A stretch of DNA of 64,000 nucleotides, taken from Bacillus salipaludis (GTDB taxonomy: Bacteria; Bacillota; Bacilli; Bacillales_B; DSM-18226). The DNA is taken from NCBI RefSeq assembly GCF_004358205.1, contig NZ_SMYO01000009.1, positions 186,001 through 250,000 of the forward strand. The letters are read 5' to 3'. Position 1 is the first letter of the stretch; each line of letters opens with the position of its first letter. Positions 46,299 to 55,426 of the stretch are shown one piece after another. Below the pieces are notes generated by a model. It saw nothing but the letters and a program-made list of their open reading frames with translations. It ran no database searches and was not told the DNA's origin. Both the position numbers and the translations under genes were made by a program.

Positions 46299-47507
46299 AT
46301 GGAGAATTGGAAAAGAAATTTATTTGTTTGTTGGTTCGGTTCATTTGTGACGGCCGCGGGGATGAGTCAAATAGCCCCTATGCTGCCTTTATATATCGAT
46401 CAGCTAGGAGTACACGCAACTTCAGATATTGAAAAATGGTCTGGACTGATTTTTGGTTCCACCTTTTTAATCTCAGCCATTGTTTCGCCTATTTGGGGAA
46501 GACTGGCAGATAAAAAGGGCAGAAAACTAATGTTACTCCGTGCGAGCCTTGGAATGGCCATTGTCGTTTTTGTGATGGCATTTGTACAAAACGTTTATGA
46601 ATTACTCGCATTACGGATGTTAATGGGCGCTGTTTCCGGTTACATTTCTGCATCGGTTACATTAGTTGCAACACAAACACCAAAGAAAAATTCAGGCTGG
46701 GCACTCGGTACACTTTCAACAGGCTCCGTTAGCGGCGGACTTCTAGGTCCTTTAATGGGGGGATTTATTGCAGAATTCTCTGGAATTCGAAGCTGTTTTG
46801 TTGTAACAAGCGTGTTATTGTTACTCGCCTTTTTTGCTGTTCTATTTTTGATAAAAGAAGAATTTACACCTGTTCATAAAACACCGTTAGCCTTTAGCCA
46901 AGTTTGGAAACTAGTTCCTGATACGAGATTGCTAATTTCATTGTTTGCCAGCACATTTATTTTGCAAATTGCCAATATGTCCATTCAGCCCTTAATTACT
47001 GTTTATGTAAAAGAATTGTCACCACATGCAACCCATTTATCGATGATTGCGGGAATGGTGGTGGCGGCTGCCGGTTTAGCCAATATAATTGCTGCTCCAC
47101 GATTAGGAAAGCTTGCTGACCGTATTGGTTCTAGAAAAATATTGATTGGAGCACTTATTGCTGCAGGGATTATCTTTATCCCACAAGCATTTGTGAAAAC
47201 ACCATGGGAACTCATGGGACTGCGCTTCTGTCTTGGACTTGCGACAGCTGGATTATTGCCATCCATTAACAACCTTGTCCGAAAAAGTGCGCCAGATGAA
47301 ATTGTTGGTCGTATTTTCGGGTATAATCAATCTGCACAGTATATTGGTACTCTCGGAGGATCTGTATTAGGCGGGCAAATGGCAGCATTCTTCGGCATTC
47401 ATTATGTGTTCTTCACTACAAGTGCTTTATTATTGCTAAATGCATTATGGGTTTACAGTATTAATCATATAGGTATTAGAAGAAGGAGCATGTCACATAG
47501 TCATTAA
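46299..47507 (+). CDS. MFS efflux transporter, drug:H+ antiporter type
   Basis: 402 residues, twelve helices expected. Motif A is GRLADKKGRKLMLL in loop 2-3, motif C (antiporters) resembles GSVSGGLLGPLMGGFIAE, and a second LGKLADRIGSRKILI starts the C-terminal half. Closest in style to MdtG/YfmO/YitG exporters. GAAAGGTG precedes the ATG. A terminator follows at once. Confidence 0.88.
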   Translation: MENWKRNLFVCWFGSFVTAAGMSQIAPMLPLYIDQLGVHATSDIEKWSGLIFGSTFLISAIVSPIWGRLADKKGRKLMLLRASLGMAIVVFVMAFVQNVYELLALRMLMGAVSGYISASVTLVATQTPKKNSGWALGTLSTGSVSGGLLGPLMGGFIAEFSGIRSCFVVTSVLLLLAFFAVLFLIKEEFTPVHKTPLAFSQVWKLVPDTRLLISLFASTFILQIANMSIQPLITVYVKELSPHATHLSMIAGMVVAAAGLANIIAAPRLGKLADRIGSRKILIGALIAAGIIFIPQAFVKTPWELMGLRFCLGLATAGLLPSINNLVRKSAPDEIVGRIFGYNQSAQYIGTLGGSVLGGQMAAFFGIHYVFFTTSALLLLNALWVYSINHIGIRRRSMSHSH

Positions 47508-47544
47508 GAAGCACACTGAGATTTCAGTGTGTTTCTTCTTTTTG
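47508..47544 (+). terminator. Terminator of the MFS gene
   Basis: GAAGCACACTGA pairs with TCAGTGTGTTTC, followed by TTCTTTTT. Confidence 0.85.
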
Positions 47545-47634
47545 TTCTTTATTTAATAATGTTAAAGTTAAACCCTTGGCTTAGACATTGGTTAACGGGG
47601 TACCATCCTTCGGCTCCCTTAAACATCAAAAAAA

Positions 47635-47663
47635 AGAACCCATCATTTTTCAAGATGGGCTCT
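47635..47663. terminator. Stem-loop in intergenic region
   Basis: AGAACCCATC pairs with GATGGGCTCT around ATTTTTCAA. Part of the 47545-47840 spacer, where a 114-codon frame on the plus strand was judged spurious because it passes through three hairpins. Confidence 0.5.
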
Positions 47664-47839
47664 ATAATAAATACGCGCTGGAAGAACCTGCAACTAAATC
47701 ATTTTTAATCCCCGGCTTGAAATACTTTGCTAGATGCCAACTCCACCCCTTCCTTTTAGACAAGCTGGACTTAGAAAAGTCCAGATATGGCCTAAAAATA
47801 GGTCGAATAGGTCTAAAATCTGCTCTTATGAGCAAATTT

Positions 47840-47880
47840 CAAAAAAAGGCATCCGAATGGGCTCATTCGGATGCCTTTGC
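47840..47880 (-). terminator. Terminator of the first cold-shock gene
   Basis: AGGCATCCGAATG pairs with CATTCGGATGCCT; the minus strand ends in TTTTTTT. A second, smaller stem (47895-47920) lies between it and the gene. Confidence 0.85.
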
Positions 47881-47932
47881 CTACACTCTGACAGGCTCTA
47901 AAATAAGAGTCTGTCTATATTTATTCTTATAA

Positions 47933-48136
47933 TTAAGCAGCTTTTCGTACGTTAGCTGCTTGTGCTCCACGTTGACCTTGCTCAACGTCAAAAGTCACTT
48001 CTTGACCTTCTTCTAATGTTTTATACCCTTCGCCTTGGATAGCTGAGAAATGAACGAATACGTCTTCTCCACCTTCACGTTCGATGAATCCGAAGCCTTT
48101 TTCGCCGTTAAACCATTTTACTTTACCTTTTTCCAT
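47933..48136 (-). CDS. csp: Cold-shock protein, CspA/CspB family
   Basis: 67 residues, one OB-fold cold-shock domain. RNP1 is KGFGFIE and RNP2 is VFVHF, which bind single-stranded RNA or DNA. AGGAGG lies 10 bases before the ATG. Its leader matches that of the second csp gene at 48927. Acts as an RNA chaperone. Confidence 0.97.
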   Translation of the reverse strand: MEKGKVKWFNGEKGFGFIEREGGEDVFVHFSAIQGEGYKTLEEGQEVTFDVEQGQRGAQAANVRKAA

Positions 48137-48232
48137 TTTTGTTGCCTCCTAGTGTGTTAACACACACAATGTTACTATCCCTGCTCTCAGTGATCTTCAA
48201 GACGAAAAGTTTTAACTAATACTATCCTTTTC
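48137..48232 (-). promoter_or_regulatory. Conserved cold-shock mRNA leader, copy 1
   Basis: The leader (minus strand) contains CTTGAAGATCACTGAGAGCA and GTGTGTGTTAACACAC-like dyad just before AGGAGG. The same block is found upstream of the second csp gene, which argues for a shared leader regulating cold expression. Confidence 0.6.
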
Positions 48233-48521
48233 ACCGAACAAAAATAATTCTTCCTTATAATAGCACTTTTTGGAATTAATTGCAAGCTTAATATATATAA
48301 GACGAATTTCCAAATTTTTGTCGTGTAGACCCGTCCATTTAGAAGTTCGTCAGCTTAACCTTTTTCTTTTAGGTGTACTTGCATCCTCACCATATTCAAT
48401 CAACTCAAGCACCACGAACTACACCACTCCCTCATGTAAGGTTTCGCAGCCGAACTGTTACGGTAGTTTCTCACGCCTTTTCGCCGAGCTTATAACACTA
48501 TCTTTCTTACTAAATCAAATG

Positions 48522-48671
48522 CTATTCGACTATGAGAGAACCCTTCAGTTCCGACAGGACCTGCCCGACCTTTACCTGAGCATTGTGTGACCAATCTAAA
48601 TTTAAGCCAGGAACATTTCGCACAGCTAACGCACCCTGTTTGTTTAAGTACAATTCATCACAATCTTTATT
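48522..48671 (-). pseudogene. Protein-like fragment, family unknown
   Basis: A 49-codon frame with good amino acid balance: LYLNKQGALAVRNVPGLNL then DWSHNAQVKVGQVLSELK. It has no start with ribosome site, and the neighbouring DNA down to 48340 looks like further out-of-frame coding debris (VVLELIEYGEDASTPKRKR). Probably a decayed gene; I cannot name it. Confidence 0.35.
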
Positions 48672-48841
48672 TTAACATAAATGCCAATACGCCTTGATAG
48701 TCCATTAGAATTGAAGCAGAAAATATTCTTCAGGTATCTCATAAAAATAAGAGTGACTTTATAAGCCACTATCAGTAAATTAGGATTATCCTTAATTATA
48801 TGCTACACTTTGTTTACCATTTGATTTACTGTTTTCATGTT

Positions 48842-48877
48842 CCCTACTCATTCGTGAGTGGGGTTCTTTGTTTTTTA
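48842..48877 (+). terminator. Terminator with TTCG tetraloop
   Basis: CCCTACTCA-TTCG-TGAGTGGGG followed by TTCTTTGTTTTTT on the plus strand. No plus-strand gene ends here, so it may serve an unseen transcript or be part of the debris upstream. Confidence 0.65.
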
Positions 48878-48883
48878 TTGCAT

Positions 48884-48918
48884 AAAAAAACAGACTCTAT
48901 TTTTAGAGTCTGTCTATT
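48884..48918 (-). terminator. Terminator of the second cold-shock gene
   Basis: ACAGACTCTA pairs with TAGAGTCTGT; TTTTTTT follows on the minus strand, nine bases after the gene. Confidence 0.85.
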
Positions 48919-48926
48919 GGTTTTAA

Positions 48927-49127
48927 TTAATCTTTACGAACATTAGCTGCTTGTGGTCCACGGTTTCCTTGTTCAACGTCAAAAGTAACTGATTGACCTT
49001 CTTCTAATGATTTGTAGCCTTCGCCTTGGATCGCTGAGAAATGGACGAATACGTCTTCTCCACCTTCACGTTCGATGAATCCGAAGCCTTTTTCGCCATT
49101 AAACCATTTTACCTTACCTTTTTCCAT
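48927..49127 (-). CDS. csp: Cold-shock protein, CspA/CspB family
   Basis: 66 residues, nearly identical to the product at 47933 (differences such as [11 protein letters not shown] against [11 protein letters not shown] and the last residues). RNP1 KGFGFIE and RNP2 VFVHF intact. AGGAGG before the ATG. Tandem same-strand copies about 0.8 kb apart point to gene duplication. Confidence 0.97.
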   Translation of the reverse strand: MEKGKVKWFNGEKGFGFIEREGGEDVFVHFSAIQGEGYKSLEEGQSVTFDVEQGNRGPQAANVRKD

Positions 49128-49225
49128 TTGTTTTGCCTCCTAGTGTGTAAATACACACAGTGTAATACTATCCTTGCTCTCAGTGATCTTCAAGACGAAA
49201 GTTAAACTTATACAAATCCTTTACA
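49128..49225 (-). promoter_or_regulatory. Conserved cold-shock mRNA leader, copy 2
   Basis: Shares CTTGAAGATCACTGAGAGCA and the ACACTAGGAGGCAA ribosome-site block with the leader at 48137-48232. Confidence 0.6.
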
Positions 49226-49314
49226 CCGGACAAAGATAATTCGATTAAATTTTTACACATTTGGTAAATGATTGCAAATAGGAAATTCCACAGCTCGTAA
49301 AAACTGTTATGTTC

Positions 49315-49515
49315 TTACGATTTCTTTAATATAATGATTGCAGTATATTTTGTATCTGGATAAACCCCATACTCAGTATGCGTGCTTATAGCAAGTGGAA
49401 CAGAATTGTATTTAACATCTATAAGCTTTCCTTCGTCTAATGAGCCAAGAAAATCATTAACTACCCGAGTAAATTCTGCAAAGTCTGTACTTTCAAAACC
49501 TTTTGCCTCATACAT
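49315..49515 (-). CDS. Cse60-like small sporulation protein
   Basis: 66 residues: FESTDFAEFTRVVNDFLGSL then IDVKYNSVPLA and KYTAIIILKK. The pattern (short helix-rich start, then DVKY and a final beta-strand YTAIIIL) fits the Cse60 family of sigma-E-dependent small proteins of unknown role. GGGAGGG lies ten bases before the ATG. Confidence 0.65.
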   Translation of the reverse strand: MYEAKGFESTDFAEFTRVVNDFLGSLDEGKLIDVKYNSVPLAISTHTEYGVYPDTKYTAIIILKKS

Positions 49516-49856
49516 AAATTTATCCCTCCCTTCATCTTATCTTTCTACACAAAAGGCATATTCTCCTGTAAGAACTCCAATTATATAAATTCCTTTCACC
49601 CGTCATATTTGTTTGTAATATTATGTACTTTTGTTTTTCAGCTATTCTGCCACGACCGTAAATAAAAGATAAATTATCTTTCAAGGCATATCCTCCGATA
49701 ATTATCCTATTCATTTATCATTATATTTTGCATCTCCCCCGTTTTCAGAACAAACCCATGTCCTATTAATAAACAAGAAGATATTAAACAAGCTTTTAAG
49801 TATTTTAAAATGATTTGATACGTTACATATCAAAGGACAAATAAATATTTATTCGA

Positions 49857-49887
49857 AAAGCCCCGTTTCCGAACACGGGCTTTTCTT
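49857..49887 (+). terminator. Stem-loop AAAAGCCC/GGGCTTTT
   Basis: AAAAGCCCCGT pairs with ACACGGGCTTTT around TTCCGA. It has T-rich flanks and no obvious partner gene. The rest of 49516-50017 has no gene I can support. Confidence 0.55.
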
Positions 49888-50017
49888 GATGGTTTATTGA
49901 ATATATCTATTTACTCATTATCTAGTTAATTTTTTGTAATTTTTTATACATATAGTCATAGTTTTTATGGTAATAAAAAGAAAAAATAGTATAATTATTG
50001 TCTGGGAGGTGATTAAA

Positions 50018-50290
50018 TTGAAAAAATCGTTTTTGGGATTACTTATTTTATGTGTACTTAATTTTTCAAGTGTCACTGATGCATTCGCCCACTCCGGAAG
50101 GACAGATAGACTAGGTGGCCATTTTAAGCGTGCAAATTGTACATATATGTTTCATCATCCAACTGCAGCTGTTTCAGGTAAGTCTAAAGCTACTATTGTT
50201 TCTTTAATTAAAAAGTATAATAGTAATAATAAATGTACGAGAAGCCTTACCACTAAAAAAGTTGATTGGAGTACTGTAAGGCATAAATAA
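50018..50290 (+). CDS. Small secreted YHYH-like protein
   Basis: 90 residues from a TTG placed eight bases after GGGAGGTGA. The signal peptide (KKSFLGLLILCVLNFSSV) is cut near DAFA. The mature start HSGRTDRLGGHFKRANCTY recalls the HSGRTDxxGGH opening of YHYH/phage-linked secreted proteins, though the usual YHYH end is replaced by MFHHP and a basic tail. Role unknown. Confidence 0.65.
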   Translation: MKKSFLGLLILCVLNFSSVTDAFAHSGRTDRLGGHFKRANCTYMFHHPTAAVSGKSKATIVSLIKKYNSNNKCTRSLTTKKVDWSTVRHK

Positions 50291-50304
50291 AATTAATTAA
50301 TAAT

Positions 50305-50355
50305 AGAGGCTAAAACAAGTTAAAAAGAGCTGCTCAAGTTTTAGCCGCTCTTTTT
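50305..50355 (+). terminator. Terminator with competing stem
   Basis: AAAAAGAGC pairs with GCTCTTTTT (terminator), while GGCTAAAAC (about 50309) can instead pair with GTTTTAGCC inside the loop. Both cannot form together. Confidence 0.65.
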
Positions 50356-50528
50356 AAAGCTAAATATAAATGAATTTAATTATCACTTGAAGAACATACA
50401 ACGAAAATTTTTTTAGGCTTCTACTTGTTATTGCTAAACGCTTATACTCCATCTCTTCACTTTCTCAGTTGAAAGCATATCCAAGATAAGTATTCCTCCA
50501 ACACTTAATTAAAATAATTACTCCTAAA

Positions 50529-53006
50529 TTATACAGATAAAATCCCCATCAATATCCTAAAAACCCCAGTTGGATTCCTCTCTAAATCCTCAATAGGAAT
50601 CTCCTTTTTTAAATGGTCCTTAGTAAATAGAATATACCGCTCCGCTTTGTTCATAATTACTTGAATATCTTTTACTTTAAATTCCATCACTCTGGAAGCT
50701 TGATCCAAGTCTCTATTATCTAATTCTAGCCTTATCCGATCCGATACCCTTCTAAGCATCCGCCAAATGACCATTTCTTCTTTTGATTTCATAAACAATT
50801 CGGGAAGCTCCTTGGCTTCTTTTAATATATTAAGTGTCGTAAGGACATAGCTCGAGATTCCATAATGGACAGGTTTGATGATAGGACTCAAGTTAATCCA
50901 ATGCTTAACTTCAAAGTGAATATGGTCCATTTCATCAACTCTAACCGGTTTTAACTCATCAATTTCCCCATAAGCCAAAACCCCATTTTCATTACCTACA
51001 CCACTTTTAATATACAAAGCGATGTATTTAGCTTCCTGCCAACCTTTTTTCAATTTCTCAAAAGGAATAGAATAGTAACTTTCCTTCCTAAAACGATTAT
51101 AATCTTCCCCATTTGAAACGAGTCCGACCAATACCAAATCGTCCAGGCTTGATTGCCATTCCTCCAATGTCCCACGTGGCAGGATGCCTTCCCGCTGAAT
51201 TTCCTCTGGACTTTTATCAATTAGCCTCTCGACAAATCGTTCCACTAAGGTCGTAGCATTCGGTAAAAATGGTAGTCCGCCAATGTTGACCTTATCAATA
51301 CTTTCATAAAAATGATGTTCCTGGTAGCCTGCTTCATCAAACCATGGAAACAGTACATAGGCACCAAAGGCCGTTCGTTCATATGGGCCATTCACCACTG
51401 AAGCCACAATCGAATCTCGGTACCGATGCATGGTATTGATATCGTCCTCCATTGGGCCGGGTGTTTTGTATCGATTCTTATAATAGCTGCCTTCCTGAGC
51501 ATAATCGATTCGGTATTTAGCATCGAAAATATAATTAAAGGTATAATCCTTCCCCTTCTTCTGGATGCTTAACATCGTATCTGGCTTCTGCGGAATAGTT
51601 GGCAATTTCCCTTCATACTTTTGATAGGTTAAAGTAATCTCCTCATTCGTAATCGGATGTTTAAAAACACGTTTGGCCATCCGGTTCGCTTCTAGATTCA
51701 CAAATAAACCTTCACGATTTACTTGGACGATATCCTGACTTAACAATTGATATTTCCTACCTAGGATTTGCCCGAGCTTAAGGAAAGTCCAATATTCATA
51801 TAAGGTGGCGACATCCTTAACAGACATTTGATAAAGCTTTCCTTGAAGGACTAAACCTTTGGAGACTGTTAAATAAATTTGAAATGCATCCCGGTAGCCT
51901 GGGGCCATTTGTAACACTAGGCTCATCACTGATCGATCCAACCCACCAATTCTCGACCAAAAAAGATTTTTTACTCGAGTTTGCAACTGGCTGATCATCT
52001 TTTTGATCCTTTCAACCAAATCAGGATCTGGCCCCTCAAACGAACGTTTATTTACATTTAAAATGGTCTCAAGTAAGTCGTTAAGCTTATGAATGAGTCT
52101 TTCCGTCATCCATTTCACATACCGATTTTCAATCGTATCGTAGGTTAACTCTTTCTTAATTGTTAATCCTTCCATTGGCATGAGGCTTTTACTACCAAAT
52201 GGAATCCCTTTCTCCACCTCAACAAATATGCTTGAGCGTTTCCGTAAATAGTTTCTACCATTAGAATCTAACTTCTTTAGTTGATCTCCTCTTACCTTTT
52301 CATATCTTTTTTCAAGCTTATGATGGGGCAGCTGTTCAATTCGTGAGATCGCTTGTAAAAACTGATGAAAATGCTGGCTAATTAAACGATAAAATTCTGT
52401 TCTCGATGGACGCCCATCCAGTTTCACTCTTGCACCTAAATAGGTTTTACGAATAAAATGATACGCCAAATTGTAAATCTCATCATTTACTTCTTCCAGA
52501 AGCTTTTTATAGTCATTTTTATAATCGAGTTTGGATGGAAATATCTCTAAGGTGACCTCCAAAATGGTTTTATTGCCCTCTCGGATTTCAAAAGTCGTTA
52601 ACCCTACCTCATTTTGAAATTGGAGATTCCCCATCATCATTGACTGTTGACCAATTTTCACGAATGAAACAGCATGTCTTAATAACGGATGCTCATGATA
52701 AAAGGTTATTTCTTGTCCATTCTTAGGGACAACGATGAGTTGATAAATTCCATTTTCAAAAAATATTGGCCGCTGCTCAGTTGGATCCACCAGTTGTTGT
52801 TGATTGATATCATATATCTTGATTTCTTGAATGGAATTACCCTGAACAGAAAATTCCATTACATCATGATAATCCATGCTCCGATATTGCTTCAGTCCTT
52901 CATACCGTTGATGGTAGGGTTTGCCTTTTAGAATAAGAGAAAGTTCCTCTGACTCAATTTGAACTAATTCAACATCCTCACGAGACCCAGAAGGAAGTGA
53001 AGCCAT
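50529..53006 (-). CDS. McrC-like nuclease subunit (DUF2357 family)
   Basis: 825 residues. The C-terminal third carries a PD-(D/E)xK site: Asp476 (KPDTML), then Asp495-Ala-Lys497 (IFDAKYR), with YEYWTFLKLG near 403-412 upstream of the core. The N-terminal half (DUF2357) is helical and probably binds the partner GTPase. It begins inside the McrB-like gene (29-bp overlap) after GGAGG, so the two form one machine. Predicted to cut DNA, likely modified or foreign, when driven by the GTPase; which modification is unknown. Confidence 0.82.
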   Translation of the reverse strand: MASLPSGSREDVELVQIESEELSLILKGKPYHQRYEGLKQYRSMDYHDVMEFSVQGNSIQEIKIYDINQQQLVDPTEQRPIFFENGIYQLIVVPKNGQEITFYHEHPLLRHAVSFVKIGQQSMMMGNLQFQNEVGLTTFEIREGNKTILEVTLEIFPSKLDYKNDYKKLLEEVNDEIYNLAYHFIRKTYLGARVKLDGRPSRTEFYRLISQHFHQFLQAISRIEQLPHHKLEKRYEKVRGDQLKKLDSNGRNYLRKRSSIFVEVEKGIPFGSKSLMPMEGLTIKKELTYDTIENRYVKWMTERLIHKLNDLLETILNVNKRSFEGPDPDLVERIKKMISQLQTRVKNLFWSRIGGLDRSVMSLVLQMAPGYRDAFQIYLTVSKGLVLQGKLYQMSVKDVATLYEYWTFLKLGQILGRKYQLLSQDIVQVNREGLFVNLEANRMAKRVFKHPITNEEITLTYQKYEGKLPTIPQKPDTMLSIQKKGKDYTFNYIFDAKYRIDYAQEGSYYKNRYKTPGPMEDDINTMHRYRDSIVASVVNGPYERTAFGAYVLFPWFDEAGYQEHHFYESIDKVNIGGLPFLPNATTLVERFVERLIDKSPEEIQREGILPRGTLEEWQSSLDDLVLVGLVSNGEDYNRFRKESYYSIPFEKLKKGWQEAKYIALYIKSGVGNENGVLAYGEIDELKPVRVDEMDHIHFEVKHWINLSPIIKPVHYGISSYVLTTLNILKEAKELPELFMKSKEEMVIWRMLRRVSDRIRLELDNRDLDQASRVMEFKVKDIQVIMNKAERYILFTKDHLKKEIPIEDLERNPTGVFRILMGILSV

Positions 53007-55065
53007 CTTCTCTTAACCTCCTCAACATCTCAACAAGCTTTGCCGCACTATGTGGATACTTGGCAGTAGCAAGTTCTAATTCAGCTAAATCTAGATCTTC
53101 ATCAAATTGTTTATTGGTAAAGTGTACATACAAGTCCCTCAATAATTGATCAACCCGTTTATCACTTCCAGCAATCCGTGGCAATATTTTTTGTAAAATA
53201 CAATGATCCAAAGCTTCTTCAAATTTCATTAAATTGGCCTGATGATTATAAGCCATATAAAAACAAACCTCATCCCGGACACGATAGCCCACATGCGCGT
53301 TAATTAATTGAAGGGCATTGTTCATTTTAATGATCTCACTTGTCACTTGTTCCACTAATTGGGGATTCTTTAGGTAAACATCTTTAAGGTGAAGGTAAAT
53401 AGAAGTAAAGGATTCGTGACCGGCAACAACCGGCTCCATTTCTTCAAGTTCGTTTAAAAAGTCTAGATTTCCTAAATCAACACGATTGAACTCAATCGTG
53501 TTCGCACGGTCCAATACCTTCTTACTGAATGGGTGGGTGGTTTCATCCATATTGACCGTTCCAATAATATACAAATTATTCGGTAGTTTTAAGGCAACAC
53601 CCGCGATTTCTTCTGATAATAAATTGGAAGAAATGATCTCGCCATTTTTCCACTTACGGCTCTCCATCACACTTAAAATATCGCTGAAATAATACTCTAC
53701 CCTTGCTAAATTCATTTCATCTAGCAAAACAAAATAAGGTAATTCTGGATTTGCGGCAGCCTTCTTGATCACCTTTGTTAACGGTCCTTCTTTAAATTCC
53801 CCTTTAATATCAACATACCCAAGCAAATCAGATCCATCATTCCAATCTGGGCGAATCGGAATTAATGAAAATTGCCCATTTTCTTCTATCGCACCAACGC
53901 TTTCAGCAAACCATTGAACCATTTTGGTTTTCCCAGTACCAGAAATACCGGAAAGGATGACGAAAGGTTTGGTTTTGAGTGAAAGGAAAAGGTTAATTAC
54001 CTCTTTCTTTTCGTAAAAGAATCCTTTGCTTTTTATGTAGGAATAAATATGATCAATAAGTTCTCTATTTGTGAAATAAGTCTTTGGATTGTCTCTTACC
54101 ATATTTATCTCACGCTTTGATTCATATTCTCCCATTTTAGTTCTAACCTCCGTCGCAAACCTCTCATTAAAAAGTTGAAATAATTTTCTTGAAAATTCCT
54201 CAGATAATTCAAAAAAATATCCTTGTTTTAAGTTACCATTAACATCAAAAGGACCACTTTCTTTTAATCTCCACTCCTCAGGAATTTCTTCTTTACGAAT
54301 TGAAGGTACTAAATCATAGTAAGTTAATTCCAATAGATATCCATCTTCTTGCCAATCATGCATTGCTATAGCAGATGGCTTTAAGGATTCAACGGCTTCC
54401 TTTTTCACAATGCCGATTGATTTAACTTCCATTGATGAATAACAAAAGACAATATCTCCAATTTTCGCATCAAGAAGTTTTATATGATGTGGTAGCGGTC
54501 TTCCTTGTTTCGATTTTTGCGGAGCCCAAAGGTATCCACCATTCTTTTCTTGTATATGTGTTTGCCCCTGGTTAACCCACCAAAATGAAAGCATAGATTG
54601 AGTAGGTTTAGTTTGAAAAACCATTTTATATACATATGGCCTTTCAGTTTGGTAGAATTCGATATATTCCGATATCTCTTCGGGAGTATGTATGACCTTT
54701 TTTGAATTTTCTTGCCGATTTTGACGCAAAAATTGATAGGATGTTTCGAAAACATCTTTAAGTAATTCCTTAAAAGATTTATTTTGATCATAACGAAGCT
54801 GTAAAGAACCTCCATCAGAATCCTTTCTTTTAATATAAATTAGATTAGCATTGTATGTATTATCATTAAAAATCAATTCAATTTGTACTTTCTCACCAAC
54901 TTTTAAAAAGTGGTTAGCGTTTGCGATAGCGAAATCCTCGTGAAACTCAATTGGTATTTGTGTTCCATACTCAAAAATTGACCAATCAACTTTTTTTCTC
55001 CCAATTATGCCTGCTAGGTATGGTTTTGACCAACTACGAACTTCCTTAATCAATTTATTCACCAA
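52978..55065 (-). CDS. McrB-like AAA+ GTPase with EVE-like reader domain
   Basis: 695 residues. N-terminal unknown domain (1-115), EVE/PUA-like domain (about 140-300, with WWVNQGQTH, GGYLWAPQ and GDIVFCYSS), then AAA+ core: Walker A GISGTGKT (373-380), Walker B FVLLDEMN (445-452), the McrB signature VNMD (504-507) and a likely Arg finger R520. EVE-like folds read modified bases, so the reader domain should select target DNA. The start codon is uncertain: TTG at 55065 has no good ribosome site, and other starts near 55053 are possible. Confidence 0.85.
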   Translation of the reverse strand: MVNKLIKEVRSWSKPYLAGIIGRKKVDWSIFEYGTQIPIEFHEDFAIANANHFLKVGEKVQIELIFNDNTYNANLIYIKRKDSDGGSLQLRYDQNKSFKELLKDVFETSYQFLRQNRQENSKKVIHTPEEISEYIEFYQTERPYVYKMVFQTKPTQSMLSFWWVNQGQTHIQEKNGGYLWAPQKSKQGRPLPHHIKLLDAKIGDIVFCYSSMEVKSIGIVKKEAVESLKPSAIAMHDWQEDGYLLELTYYDLVPSIRKEEIPEEWRLKESGPFDVNGNLKQGYFFELSEEFSRKLFQLFNERFATEVRTKMGEYESKREINMVRDNPKTYFTNRELIDHIYSYIKSKGFFYEKKEVINLFLSLKTKPFVILSGISGTGKTKMVQWFAESVGAIEENGQFSLIPIRPDWNDGSDLLGYVDIKGEFKEGPLTKVIKKAAANPELPYFVLLDEMNLARVEYYFSDILSVMESRKWKNGEIISSNLLSEEIAGVALKLPNNLYIIGTVNMDETTHPFSKKVLDRANTIEFNRVDLGNLDFLNELEEMEPVVAGHESFTSIYLHLKDVYLKNPQLVEQVTSEIIKMNNALQLINAHVGYRVRDEVCFYMAYNHQANLMKFEEALDHCILQKILPRIAGSDKRVDQLLRDLYVHFTNKQFDEDLDLAELELATAKYPHSAAKLVEMLRRLREDGFTSFWVS

Positions 55066-55361
55066 CTAATTTGATTTTTTATTAATTTATGTACCAAGTT
55101 TTATAACTACCTTTGGAACAATAACATCTTTAAAACAAGGTTATATGGATAAAATTGTCGGTTCTCTTCAGAAATTGATCTGTGAAAACTTTGGGAAATT
55201 TAAATAAAAAGGGATATTATTATTGGGACCATCTTACTAATCACATTTTATGACAAAAACATAATTTATAAAAACTCCCATCTTTTCCATAGTTTCTAAT
55301 TCCTCCGTTTATTTAGTCCTCTCTCAAACAAAATATGTAATTAGAATTTATTAATTATCTT

Positions 55362-55398
55362 TAAAAAATCTCCAAGAGCAGTCCCCCTGGAGATTATT
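55362..55398 (-). terminator. Terminator of the Mrr gene
   Basis: AATCTCCA pairs with TGGAGATT around a long loop; TTTTTT follows on the minus strand, about 30 bases after the stop. The rest of 55066-55361 shows no gene. Confidence 0.7.
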
Positions 55399-55426
55399 CA
55401 TATCAATTGAATTAAATACACAACAG

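Noticed and set aside
47588..47932. 114-codon plus-strand ORF before the first cold-shock gene
   Set aside because: It passes through several terminator hairpins of the opposite-strand csp gene, lacks a ribosome site and has no protein-like pattern.
48270..48590. 106-codon plus-strand ORF between the cold-shock genes
   Set aside because: Opposite to a better protein-like frame on the minus strand; Ser/Thr-rich content looks like antisense of decayed DNA.
49532..49714. 60-codon minus-strand ORF upstream of the Cse60-like gene
   Set aside because: A TTG with GGAGG is possible at about 49684, but competing frames have equal support and the residue pattern is weak; left out.
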